NCBI GenBank assembly: GCA_023432805.1
Contig: JAEYUG010000057.1
Coordinates: 15,077-79,076, forward strand
DNA: 64,000 bases
Source: Bacteroidota bacterium
Lineage (GTDB): Bacteria; Bacteroidota; Ignavibacteria; SZUA-365
Reading direction: 5' to 3'
Below the pieces are notes generated by a model, which saw only the letters and a program-made list of their open reading frames with translations, was not told where the DNA came from and did not search any database. Position 1 is the stretch's first letter; every line of letters starts with the position of its first letter. A program made the translations under genes and the position numbers. Positions 8,813-16,124 of the stretch are shown here, piece by piece.

Positions 8813-8951
8813 CGTCGGCGACGGCGATTGCAGGCGCACGTCCCACCGTCGCACTTGCGGGTGACGCGCCGGGAGTCTAGATTCGCGCGTACCCGTGCGT
8901 GTCCTCATCCCCTCCGGCGCGGGACTTCCGACCACTCTGTGACCGTGCCCC

Positions 8952-9209
8952 ATGGACGAATCCCCCGCCTACAAGGAGGAGTTCGAAAAGACCCTCCGTT
9001 CGTTTCGCCGCACGAAACTGCTCTTCATCATCACCATCTCGATCATCATCGGATTCGTGATCGTGATGCTGCTCTGGATCGCGCTGTCGAGTCCCGTCGA
9101 AGAGCCCTTCGCCCTGTGGACCAGCGCCGCGCCCACGATTCATGCGGGCCACACGATTCAAGCTGGCCACTTGATTCCAATCGACACGCGCATTACATTT
9201 ACAGTCTGA
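8952..9209 (+). CDS. 85-aa single-TM protein, unknown function
   Basis: The product begins MDESPAYKEEFEKTLRSFRR, a charged cytoplasmic helix, followed by one strong membrane helix (LLFIITISIIIGFVIVMLLW) and a short exterior tail. It is the last host gene before the tRNA (8 bp gap). No family recognised; the composition looks like a real small membrane protein. Confidence 0.6.
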   Translation: MDESPAYKEEFEKTLRSFRRTKLLFIITISIIIGFVIVMLLWIALSSPVEEPFALWTSAAPTIHAGHTIQAGHLIPIDTRITFTV

Positions 9210-9217
9210 ACTTCTGT

Positions 9218-9291
9218 GCGCCCGTAGCTTAATTGGATAGAGCATCTGACTACGGATCAGAAGGTTCGGGGTTCGAGTCCCTGCGGGCGCG
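9218..9291 (+). tRNA. tRNA-Arg(ACG), host, phage integration target
   Basis: The cloverleaf folds without gaps: acceptor GCGCCCG/CGGGCGC, D-stem GCTT/GAGC, anticodon stem TCTGA/TCAGA around CTACGGA (anticodon ACG), T-stem CGGGG/CCCTG with loop TTCGAGT. It is 74 nt long, with discriminator G and no encoded CCA. Its 3' part from the anticodon arm onward is duplicated at 63505-63556, so the prophage crossed over within the gene and restored an intact tRNA on the left. Confidence 0.95.
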
Positions 9292-9294
9292 CAA
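9243..9294 (+). repeat. attL core (52 bp)
   Basis: This stretch is identical over 52 bases to 63505-63556. It begins at the anticodon arm of tRNA-Arg and ends three bases past the discriminator base; identity stops at both sides. The chromosome-proximal copy keeps the whole tRNA intact. Confidence 0.93.
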
Positions 9295-9300
9295 AATCAA

Positions 9301-9345
9301 GCGAAAATGGCCATGTGTGAGTAATCACGGATGGCCATTTTTGCG
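9301..9345 (+). terminator. Phage-supplied terminator behind tRNA-Arg
   Basis: GCGAAAATGGCCAT pairs with ATGGCCATTTTTGC (13 of 14 positions) across a 16-base loop. The T run lies inside the descending stem. It sits just inside the prophage, so it replaces the original tRNA terminator that was pushed to 63561-63592. Confidence 0.75.
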
Positions 9346-9360
9346 TTTCTTGTGGCAAAC

Positions 9361-9400
9361 GGGGACTACGAGCGGGGACTACAGCCTATTTGGGGACTAC
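9361..9400. promoter_or_regulatory. Three GGGGACTAC repeats, putative integrase arm-type sites near attL
   Basis: GGGGACTAC occurs at 9361-9369, 9374-9382 and 9392-9400, between the att core and the integrase stop codon, all in the same orientation. The same 9-mer, with 13-bp spacing as in the first two here, recurs at 63441-63462 just outside the attR core. Repeats flanking the crossover core on both arms fit lambda-type arm sites bound by the integrase N-terminal domain. Confidence 0.7.
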
Positions 9401-10494
9401 GGGATGTTCAGGGCGGTTCGCGCCAGATCGAGGGCGCGGGACGGTTCGACGTGCGCATAGATCATGGTGGTCGAAATATCTGCATGTCCGAGGATGGCCT
9501 TGAGAACATGCAGGGAGACACCGGACATGGCGAGGTGGGTGGCGAAGGAGTGTCTTAGCCCGTGCAGGGTGATGGGCGGGAAAGTCGGATCGGCGGCGAT
9601 GAAGTCCGGGACGTACTGCTTCCATGCGCGGGTGATCGCGGAGTCGTCGGCGGGCACGGGAGTGCCGCTCACGACGTAGAGGTCGGAGGCGGTACGAGGG
9701 CGTTTCTGGCCCGTGAGGATGGACGCAAGGCTCGGGGAGAGTGGGATGAGCCGTCCGTGGCCGCTCTTGGTCTGGAAGGAGTCATCGGACTCGATGCGGA
9801 TGACCTTGTCCGCCGGGTCGATCTGTCGCCATCGGAGATGCGCGATCTCGGCGCGACGGAGGCCGGCGTACATGGCAAGGGAGAATGCGACCTGGTGACG
9901 TCGGGAGCGCACGAGAGGCAGCACGACGGTGCGGAACTGGTCCATGGTGATGAAGGGGTCGAAGGTCGGACGAATGACCTTGGCGAGCTTGACGCCCTTC
10001 ATCGGATGAGTGGCGAGGTCGCCGTGCATGACTGCCTGTGACAGAGCGGCCTTGAGGGACCGGAGCGCGACATTGACCGTCGTGGGCGAGTAGGAGGCGG
10101 CGAGGTGCGCTTTCCACTCCTCGATGTGCGCGGGGGCGAGTTCATCCAGGGGGAGATCCTGCCAGAAGTCTCCCGCCCGGGTGAGCCATGCCTCATAGGA
10201 GATGAAGGTCTTGGGTCTGACGCTCGAACGAATCCGGGTGAGGTAGGTGCCGAGGAAGCCGCGGGCGGTCAGGGTCGGGGATTCGGCCTCGGGTGTGGAC
10301 TGTTCGGGAGATTCCGCACGCTCCGAACGCAGGAATTCCTGGAAGGCACGGGTCGCCCGTGTCTTGTTGCGGTCACCCTTGATGCCGAGAAAGACGGTTC
10401 TGTCGCGCACGACGCCGTCCGTCCGGGTACGGTGAACGGCGTACCAGTAGATCTCGCCGCGAATGGATTTGCGCTTGAGCTGCCACGTACTCAT
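9397..10494 (-). CDS. int: Tyrosine recombinase, phage integrase
   Basis: The start was set at MSTWQLKRKSIRGEIYW because AGGGA lies upstream; the open frame extends 68 residues further through non-coding-like sequence. The product is 365 residues. The N-terminal arm-binding part (about 1-80) contains a Bacteroidota-like beta segment, then a SAM-like core-binding domain (about 100-185), then the catalytic domain. Catalytic residues are visible: Arg in AGLRRAEIAHL, His-x-x-Arg in LHGLRHSFATHL, His in LGHADISTTM and the nucleophile Tyr in MIYAHV. It mediates integration and excision at tRNA-Arg. The gene reads towards attL, and its stop codon overlaps the arm-site cluster. Confidence 0.95.
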   Translation of the reverse strand: MSTWQLKRKSIRGEIYWYAVHRTRTDGVVRDRTVFLGIKGDRNKTRATRAFQEFLRSERAESPEQSTPEAESPTLTARGFLGTYLTRIRSSVRPKTFISYEAWLTRAGDFWQDLPLDELAPAHIEEWKAHLAASYSPTTVNVALRSLKAALSQAVMHGDLATHPMKGVKLAKVIRPTFDPFITMDQFRTVVLPLVRSRRHQVAFSLAMYAGLRRAEIAHLRWRQIDPADKVIRIESDDSFQTKSGHGRLIPLSPSLASILTGQKRPRTASDLYVVSGTPVPADDSAITRAWKQYVPDFIAADPTFPPITLHGLRHSFATHLAMSGVSLHVLKAILGHADISTTMIYAHVEPSRALDLARTALNIP

Positions 10495-10983
10495 GCGTGT
10501 TGTCCCTGAACGGTGTGGGATGGGGATGAAAGGCGTGAGGTCGGGCTGAACAGACCTCACCTTAAAAGCCAAAGAAAGCAACTGATCTGTGATCAGTCGC
10601 AGCATCCAGAGGACGCGACCATCTTTCGCCCCGAGAGGGGCGGGATCATAAAGCATTGAAGCTACTTGATGCCCGGATACGAAGCAAATTTCGACCAAAA
10701 TGGCTTATGGATAAATCCCTGTTTTTACTGAACATAGACCATGAGTTTTTTTCTTCAAATCATGTAATTTTAGTTTGAAATATCCGAAGGGCCGATAGAA
10801 GACGGTCAGGGACTTCAAGTAAGAAAATCAATGGGTTACGGACTTTTCCTCGAGATGGGGGGGTGTGTTGTGGGGCGGGGGTGGGCGTAGGCCACGTTGG
10901 TTGGTGCACGTTTCGGGGGGAGGTTGTCGCAAGGCGCACCATCGCCACTCGATCACTCACATACACCCACATTGGAGGTACCA
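10495..10983. other. Non-coding control region between integrase and early operon
   Basis: No convincing gene lies in these 489 bases. It holds a hairpin GTGAGGT..ACCTCAC (10535-10560) in the integrase leader, a perfect palindrome at 10581-10597, a hairpin CGCCCC-GAGA-GGGGCG (10627-10642), and an AT-rich core (about 10690-10790) unlike the GC-rich surroundings. The divergent arrangement makes it the natural place for the lysogeny/early promoters, but I could not identify a promoter with confidence, and no repressor gene flanks it. A G-rich tract lies at about 10855-10890. The early operon's ribosome site (GGAGGTACCA) ends the region. Confidence 0.6.
10581..10597. promoter_or_regulatory. Perfect 7-3-7 palindrome, possible operator
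   Basis: ACTGATC-TGT-GATCAGT is a perfect inverted repeat in the divergent control region, the size and symmetry of a dimeric regulator site. No second copy was seen nearby, so operator function is inference only. Confidence 0.35.
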
Positions 10984-11418
10984 ATGACCGAATCACGAGC
11001 CGCTCTGGAAGTCACGACGCGGTTGATGTACATGAACGTCTACGACGTGAATGGGACGATCAAGGTTGGATGGGGACTGCACGGAGACCGCCAGACGTCC
11101 GAACTCGTCATGCTGCAGCATCTCGACACGCTGCGTGCGGCCGGATACAAGAACCTGTCCGGTGCGATCGTCCCGGTCCGGATGCGGGCCGAGATCACCG
11201 ACGTGCAGCCGATTCAGGCGTTTCGTCTCGACGGACGCGGTCTGGTCCGCACAAAGCTCGATGAGAGCATGTTCGCGCACACCACCGCACCCACCGCGAC
11301 CGAACCCGAACACCCGACCGACCCGACCACCCCACCCTTCGATCCCGACCACACGCCCACCGCCGCGACGGTGGAGGCGATGGCGGCTGCCCACGCGCAT
11401 GTCCCCTCGTTCGACTGA
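10984..11418 (+). CDS. First gene of early operon, unknown function
   Basis: ATG follows TTGGAGGTACCA, a strong ribosome site. The product has 144 residues: a compact N-terminal part (about 1-95, including MYMNVYDVNGTIKVGWGLHG) and a C-terminal tail rich in Thr, Pro and Asp (TAPTATEPEHPTDPTTPPFD) that is probably disordered. No family recognised. As the first rightward gene after the control region it is likely expressed early. Confidence 0.75.
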   Translation: MTESRAALEVTTRLMYMNVYDVNGTIKVGWGLHGDRQTSELVMLQHLDTLRAAGYKNLSGAIVPVRMRAEITDVQPIQAFRLDGRGLVRTKLDESMFAHTTAPTATEPEHPTDPTTPPFDPDHTPTAATVEAMAAAHAHVPSFD

Positions 11419-11425
11419 GGTGGCC

Positions 11426-11707
11426 ATGAACACAGTGACGTTCGAAAAACGCACCACGCCCGTCCCGATCCGCATCGGTGACATCATGCTCTTCGGGCAG
11501 TCCCAGCAACCCGTGATTCTCGCGGAGATGCGACCGAACGAGATCGGGTTCGTTCGGCTGCGGGACGGTGCCCAGGTTTTCGATGCAATGCCCGTCCAGA
11601 CGCTTTCGAGCAGCTACGATTTCCGGAATGCCCTGGCGCTCCATCTGGGCGATTCCACCTGGGAGCATGTCGGTCCCTGCGTGATCGCTGTAGGGAGGCC
11701 GCAGTGA
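11426..11707 (+). CDS. Small early phage protein, unknown function
   Basis: The product has 93 residues from ATG 11426 (GAGGTGGCC upstream). It is beta-rich in appearance (VPIRIGDIMLFGQSQQPVIL) with no Cys clusters or membrane helix. The next gene overlaps its stop by four bases (GTGA). No family recognised. Confidence 0.65.
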   Translation: MNTVTFEKRTTPVPIRIGDIMLFGQSQQPVILAEMRPNEIGFVRLRDGAQVFDAMPVQTLSSSYDFRNALALHLGDSTWEHVGPCVIAVGRPQ

Positions 11708-11985
11708 CCATCACCATCGAATCCCTCGATCCGGTGCCGACCAATCATCGCGTCGTGTCGGTCACGGCGAGTGCCAGGCGGATCACCAAGCAGTTCCGTC
11801 CCCGTCGCACGCGGCGGCTCATGGAGCGCGATGTCCTCGTGTGGCTGCATGAGACGTACGGCCGCAAGCAGGCGCACCTGCGCGCACCTCTCGTCATCAC
11901 GGTCCAAGCCACGCTCGTCACTCCCACGCTCAAGGAAACGACCCACGAGATGAGCCGGATCACGGTGAGCACGAAAGAGGTGTGA
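11704..11985 (+). CDS. Small basic early phage protein, unknown function
   Basis: GTG start overlaps the previous stop. The 93-residue product has a strongly basic centre (TKQFRPRRTRRLMERDVLVW), which could contact nucleic acid. No recognised domain. Confidence 0.6.
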   Translation: MTITIESLDPVPTNHRVVSVTASARRITKQFRPRRTRRLMERDVLVWLHETYGRKQAHLRAPLVITVQATLVTPTLKETTHEMSRITVSTKEV

Positions 11986-11987
11986 CG

Positions 11988-12275
11988 ATGCACAGATCCT
12001 ACTTCACCGCCAGGGTCTTCAACTTCTTCGGAACCGAGACCGACATCATCGCCTCGGAGTCCACCGGCGGCATCGGGGTGAAGATCCAGACTCCGCACGG
12101 TGAGATCACGCTCGACGTGTATCACTCGGAGGTGACCAAGACCGACGTGGCCGAGGTGTGCATTGCCCCAAAGAACGCCCCCGCACGTCGCACGACCCAT
12201 TCACTGACCATTCCACAGGCCGGCAGCGCACCGTCCCTTGACAAGCTCAAGGCACGTGCCTCGGCCGCATTCTGA
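11988..12275 (+). CDS. Small early phage protein, unknown function
   Basis: ATG 11988 has GAGG seven bases upstream; a GTG at 11982 overlapping the previous stop is an alternative. The 95-residue product has a beta-rich N-terminal half and a Lys/Ala-rich C-terminal helix (LDKLKARASAAF). No family recognised. Confidence 0.6.
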   Translation: MHRSYFTARVFNFFGTETDIIASESTGGIGVKIQTPHGEITLDVYHSEVTKTDVAEVCIAPKNAPARRTTHSLTIPQAGSAPSLDKLKARASAAF

Positions 12276-12282
12276 GGAAAGC

Positions 12283-12531
12283 ATGATCCACAAGAAAATG
12301 CTCGACGCTGCCTCACGCTGTGAGGAAGGCAACGGCTCCATGCTGGCCTCCGTGTACCTGTCCAGACTCGCACCGAGCAACATCACGGTCAGCGTGGTGC
12401 ACAACGATCGGAGCTATTACCGGGTCCTGCGCAGGAGCGGATCGATCGACGCTGCAATCGCGGAGATCTGTGACGAGATCCTGGAGAGAACCGATGAACT
12501 CGATCCCGTGACCATGCTGGGGGCGGCCTGA
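12283..12531 (+). CDS. Small early phage protein, unknown function
   Basis: ATG follows GAGGAAAGC. The 82-residue product has two probable helices (IDAAIAEICDEILERTDEL) around a beta segment (NITVSVVHNDRSYYRVLRR). Overlaps the next start by one base. No family recognised. Confidence 0.6.
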   Translation: MIHKKMLDAASRCEEGNGSMLASVYLSRLAPSNITVSVVHNDRSYYRVLRRSGSIDAAIAEICDEILERTDELDPVTMLGAA

Positions 12532-12902
12532 TGCATGAAAGCACGAACCCCGACATCGGCGGGCTCATCGTCTTCCAGTGCGCGATCTGTGACGCAACCG
12601 GGCTCGCCACGCTCGACGAGGAACTCGTTCCCGAGGGTCCGTCGATCTACCTGTGCCGTGCCTGCCGGGACAAGTTCCAGAAGCGGAAAAGGGACATCCT
12701 CATCTACTGCATGACCTGCAGGCGCGTCACGCACATGGTCAGCCCTCCCGACGCTCCACCGAATCTGGTGGACCCGGGCGACCGGATCATGTACGTGCTC
12801 GACTGCAGCGTGCCCCTCTCCCACGCATTCAAACGGAGCCAGCTCAATGACCTTCGAACTGATCAACGAGATCATGGAGGGGAAGAGAGACCCGCGAACT
12901 GA
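12531..12902 (+). CDS. Cys-pair (zinc-ribbon-like) small phage protein
   Basis: The 123-residue product shows CxxC pairs at CAIC, CRAC and CMTC, spaced as in zinc ribbons, and a basic stretch between the pairs (DKFQKRKRD). Zinc binding is inferred from the pairs; the role is unknown. The frame continues 56 bases into the next gene, an unusually long overlap. Confidence 0.6.
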   Translation: MHESTNPDIGGLIVFQCAICDATGLATLDEELVPEGPSIYLCRACRDKFQKRKRDILIYCMTCRRVTHMVSPPDAPPNLVDPGDRIMYVLDCSVPLSHAFKRSQLNDLRTDQRDHGGEERPAN

Positions 12903-13146
12903 CAAGCGGGTGTTTCTCCCCGGACGCACCAAGGAGACGATGTACATCAAGGTCATCGTGGTCCCGGAACATGAGTTCGACGAGAAGTACCGATTCCAGA
13001 CGCGAGGTGCGCAACGGTTCTACGAACTGCTGTTCGAGTTCCTGCCGATGGCAGTCTTCAACCACCTCGCCACTCTCTTTCACATCTACTACACCAATAA
13101 CCTACAGGACGATAATGGAGACACAACTCGCCCCCGTCGCAACTGA
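12847..13146 (+). CDS. Small phage protein overlapping both neighbours
   Basis: ATG 12847 lies inside the previous gene and the stop lies 32 bases inside the recT-like gene. The 99-residue product includes a well-formed middle (RVFLPGRTKETMYIKVIVVP) and a hydrophobic helix (FYELLFEFLPMAVFNHLATL). No family recognised. Dense overlap suggests translational coupling into the recombinase. Confidence 0.6.
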   Translation: MTFELINEIMEGKRDPRTDKRVFLPGRTKETMYIKVIVVPEHEFDEKYRFQTRGAQRFYELLFEFLPMAVFNHLATLFHIYYTNNLQDDNGDTTRPRRN

Positions 13147-13924
13147 GCCGGAGGAGACCGGCACCCTCGATGTTCGCCGGGTCGCCGTGGCGCAGAAGAC
13201 CCGGGGACTCGATCTGATGAGCATGGGTGACGTGTTCGCCAAGAGCGGTCTCTTCAAGGACGTGCGCACGGCCGCACAGGCCATCGTGAAGATCCAGGCC
13301 GGTCTGGAGATGGGCATCGAACCATTCCAGGCCATGACGGGCCTGTACATCATCGAGGGCAAGATCGTGATGAGCGCCGCGCTCATGGCCGGCCTCATCG
13401 TGCGTTCAGGCCGGTATCGCTACCGGGTCACGCGCATCGACAACACCGGATGCCTCATCGAGTTCTTCGCCCGCGGCGTGCGTGAGTGGGAGTCTCTCGG
13501 CATGTCCGCCTTCACCATCGAGGACGCCAAACTTGCAGGACTGACCGGCAAGGACAACTGGCGCAAGTACGCACGCAACATGTTCTTCGCCCGTGCGCTC
13601 GCGAACGGTGCGCGGTGGTTCACCCCGGATGTGTTCATCGGCCCCGCCTACGTGCCCGACGAGTTCGACATTCCGGTCAATGAGGACGGCGATGTTGATG
13701 CCGACCGCGTCGACTGGGCACGGATGCAGAATGCCGTGGTCGTGACCGAGCGCACGGACTGGCAGCGTCAGGCCGCGCAGGCGCTGTACCCGAGGCTCGA
13801 ACCGTTCGTCGTCGACCAGATCAAGGCGGCGGCAACCGACATCAGCATCTCGAACGAGCAGTTCACCGAGACGCTGAAGAAACTCGCTGCCCAGTACGGC
13901 GTTGAGTTGCCGGCCGAGGTGTGA
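13115..13924 (+). CDS. RecT-like single-strand annealing protein
   Basis: The 269-residue product (ATG 13115, AGGAC upstream) would promote annealing and recombination of phage DNA. The conserved core is AIVKIQAGLEMGIEPFQAMT (near residues 50-70), IEGKIVMSAALMAGLIVRSG, then EFFARG, FTIEDAKLAGL and NWRKYARNMFFARALANGAR, a pattern I associate with phage RecT-family proteins of this short type. The C-terminus is helical. It lies directly upstream of the primase. No partner exonuclease is visible in this operon. Confidence 0.7.
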   Translation: METQLAPVATEPEETGTLDVRRVAVAQKTRGLDLMSMGDVFAKSGLFKDVRTAAQAIVKIQAGLEMGIEPFQAMTGLYIIEGKIVMSAALMAGLIVRSGRYRYRVTRIDNTGCLIEFFARGVREWESLGMSAFTIEDAKLAGLTGKDNWRKYARNMFFARALANGARWFTPDVFIGPAYVPDEFDIPVNEDGDVDADRVDWARMQNAVVVTERTDWQRQAAQALYPRLEPFVVDQIKAAATDISISNEQFTETLKKLAAQYGVELPAEV

Positions 13925-13925
13925 C

Positions 13926-14909
13926 ATGCGCGACCTCCCCGACTTCGGCGCACCGCTCATCAAGGAACGGGCAACCGCGAACTTCTCCGAGCGCTCGTTC
14001 GGCCTCTACCAGTTCGACCGCAGCACCATGGTCTACATCCCGGTCGAGGAGGGATGGGAGGACGAGAAGCGCATGGTCTTCCATTCGCTGTACGGATGGC
14101 GCGGGAACATCACCCGTCCGCTCGAGAACCCCTTCGTCGTGAACATGATCGTGTTCGACTTCGATTCGCCGGTGCTCGAATACGCACGGGTGGACACGCT
14201 CATGTTCGTGCAGACGCTCATGGCGCTCTACGATGTGGACCCCGCGGACCTGCGGCTCTACTTCTCGGGTCACAAGGGCTTCCATGTCGTGCTGCCCATC
14301 GAGCTGTTTGTGGGCGAACCCGATGTCACCGGACTCACCCCCTTCGCCGTGCGCGGCACGGCCATGGATCTTGCACGCGGGATCGCCTCGTTCGATCCGT
14401 CGATCTACGACCTGCGGCGTGTCATCCGCATCCCGAACCGGCAGAACATGCATTCGGGACTCTACAAGGTTGGCCTCACCTACGAGCAGCTCCTCGAAAT
14501 GAACGTCGATCAGATCCGCTCGTACGCAGTGCAGGCCCGGCCCCACGTGCCCGCCAACGAGGATCCTCCGACCGCCAACAGCGAACTCGGCGACATCCTT
14601 CTGCGGAACGTCGCGACCAGTGAACGACGCCCCGACGGTCAGCGCGAGGCCACGCCCCTCCCCGAACTCTTCCTGCCGGTCAAACCCGGCAACCGCAACA
14701 ACGCCGCCACGCAGCTCGCGGGCCTGCTCGTCAAGCACATCGAGGACCTGCAGGTGCTGCAGCAGATCATGGTGACCTGGAACCGCACGAATCCGATGCC
14801 GCTCCATGACCGTGAACTCGCCCACATCGTGGCCGGAGTCCACACGCGATACCGAAGCACCCACCGAAAACCGAAATCACACTACACCCATACCACCCGG
14901 AGTTTCTGA
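13926..14909 (+). CDS. Archaeo-eukaryotic-type primase (AEP/PrimPol-like)
   Basis: The 327-residue product (ATG 13926, one base after the previous stop) carries the three AEP signatures: the metal-binding Asp pair in MIVFDFDSP (about residues 75-83), the SGHKGFHVVLP segment (about 116-126, with catalytic His) and RRVIRIPNRQNMHSGLYKV (about 160-180). It would make primers for phage replication, probably with the DnaB-like helicase encoded two genes further on. The last about 100 residues are a separate helical region. No polymerase-extension domain is evident. Confidence 0.85.
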   Translation: MRDLPDFGAPLIKERATANFSERSFGLYQFDRSTMVYIPVEEGWEDEKRMVFHSLYGWRGNITRPLENPFVVNMIVFDFDSPVLEYARVDTLMFVQTLMALYDVDPADLRLYFSGHKGFHVVLPIELFVGEPDVTGLTPFAVRGTAMDLARGIASFDPSIYDLRRVIRIPNRQNMHSGLYKVGLTYEQLLEMNVDQIRSYAVQARPHVPANEDPPTANSELGDILLRNVATSERRPDGQREATPLPELFLPVKPGNRNNAATQLAGLLVKHIEDLQVLQQIMVTWNRTNPMPLHDRELAHIVAGVHTRYRSTHRKPKSHYTHTTRSF

Positions 14910-14910
14910 C

Positions 14911-15693
14911 ATGTCTGACTTCAATGAATTCTTCACCCAGGCCGTGAGCGAGGCCATCGAGTCGGCGATCGACACGACCTACACCATGCACCACGGCGAC
15001 CTGCTCAAGCTCGGCATCGTCGCCATTCAGCCGACCAAGAAGGAACTGGAGGCCGTCGGCAACGTGCCCATCGGCACGGACCCGCGCACACTTGTGCCCT
15101 GGAAGGACGGCATCTCGCTCAACTGTCTGGTCATGCGCGTCAAGAGCGCGAACGACGCGGTCATCAAGATGATCGACGTCGATGAGAACGGGAAGATTGT
15201 GTTCCCGAACGGCACCATCAATGTCGACCGCTACGTGCGCATCAACGCCAAGGACATCACCGGCGGATTCGTGCGCCTGCCTCCCGATGAGAACGGCCGC
15301 ACCTCGAAGATCCTGTGGCCCGCCGACTGGGACCGCCTCACGCCGACGCGCCGATTGGCCTACTGGCTGGAGTGGGCGGCCTTCAAGTACGGCATGCCGA
15401 AGGGATCGGTGCAGGAGGGCACGGTATTCTATGCCTTCCACGTCGTGCGCCGCGGCAAGGAGGGATCGCCCTACGAGGGCAAGGTGTTCAGCGACGTCGC
15501 CGCCCGCATTCAGGACGAGGCGACCGGCACCTGGGTGAGCGCGACGAGCAAGGTCGAGTCCATGCCCGTCGAAAGCCTGCGCATGGCCAAGCAGGAACTC
15601 GTGCGTCTCTACGAGGAATACAAGGCCCGCAAGGAGCAGGACGCGACGAGCTTCAACTACGGCTCCAACTACAGCGAGGACGCAGGATTCTAA
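14911..15693 (+). CDS. Replication-module protein, possible SSB-like role
   Basis: Start at MSDFNEFFTQ with GGAG upstream; 260 residues. No catalytic motif is visible. The body is mixed alpha/beta (SLNCLVMRVKSANDAVIKMI, GTVFYAFHVVRRGKEG) and the last residues (NYSEDAGF) form an acidic tip ending in an aromatic residue, like the C-terminal tails of phage single-strand-binding proteins. Its place between primase and helicase supports a DNA-binding role. The SSB idea is inference only. Confidence 0.5.
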   Translation: MSDFNEFFTQAVSEAIESAIDTTYTMHHGDLLKLGIVAIQPTKKELEAVGNVPIGTDPRTLVPWKDGISLNCLVMRVKSANDAVIKMIDVDENGKIVFPNGTINVDRYVRINAKDITGGFVRLPPDENGRTSKILWPADWDRLTPTRRLAYWLEWAAFKYGMPKGSVQEGTVFYAFHVVRRGKEGSPYEGKVFSDVAARIQDEATGTWVSATSKVESMPVESLRMAKQELVRLYEEYKARKEQDATSFNYGSNYSEDAGF

Positions 15694-15833
15694 TGGCAGC
15701 GAGGGGCGGCGGCGTGGGAAGCAGACACGCGGCAGGTCCGTGCAATGCGGGCCGTTCGAGCCGGCAGACAAACACTGCGAGTGCAGGAGTAGCGCCCTGC
15801 CCGCCTCTCTTTCTCTTCACCCCCATCGATTGA
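15693..15833 (+). CDS. Possible 46-aa peptide, low confidence
   Basis: ATG overlaps the previous stop by one base and the frame runs 46 codons. The composition (many Arg, Gly, Ala) is poor, while a second frame over the same bases reads CGPFEPADKHCECR, with a Cys pattern that looks more like protein but has only a GTG start. One of the two may be a small zinc-binding peptide; I cannot decide. Confidence 0.25.
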   Translation: MAARGGGVGSRHAAGPCNAGRSSRQTNTASAGVAPCPPLFLFTPID

Positions 15834-15839
15834 ACGCAT

Positions 15840-16124
15840 ATGGCCAAATCAAAACGCGAGATCCCCTTCGCCGCGCACATGTACGACCGCAAACTCGAAT
15901 GGCGCCTTCTGGATGTCTGGCGGCGTCATCAGCAGCACCAGATCCTGACCCTGCGAAAACTCCTCGCCGAGTGCTGGCAGGCCGGACTCTCCGAGGAGGA
16001 GATCAATCTGACCATCGACAGGTACTTCGACCTGCCGCCCGGCTACTCCATCTCGTACCTGCGGGGGATGCTGATCGACCGGAAGAAGCGCACGGCAGCC
16101 CCGATCTCGGAGGTGGTATGGTGA
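15840..16124 (+). CDS. Small basic helical protein upstream of helicase
   Basis: The 94-residue product is mostly helical and basic (AAHMYDRKLEWRLLDVWRRH, TLRKLLAECW). It overlaps the helicase start by seven bases. Position and size would fit a helicase loader or accessory protein, but no motif supports this. Confidence 0.6.
   Translation: MAKSKREIPFAAHMYDRKLEWRLLDVWRRHQQHQILTLRKLLAECWQAGLSEEEINLTIDRYFDLPPGYSISYLRGMLIDRKKRTAAPISEVVW

Noticed and set aside
10760..10996. Leftward 78-codon frame in the control region, considered as a repressor
   Set aside because: No helix-turn-helix, no ribosome site, and Pro/Thr-rich composition from the G-rich tract on the other strand.
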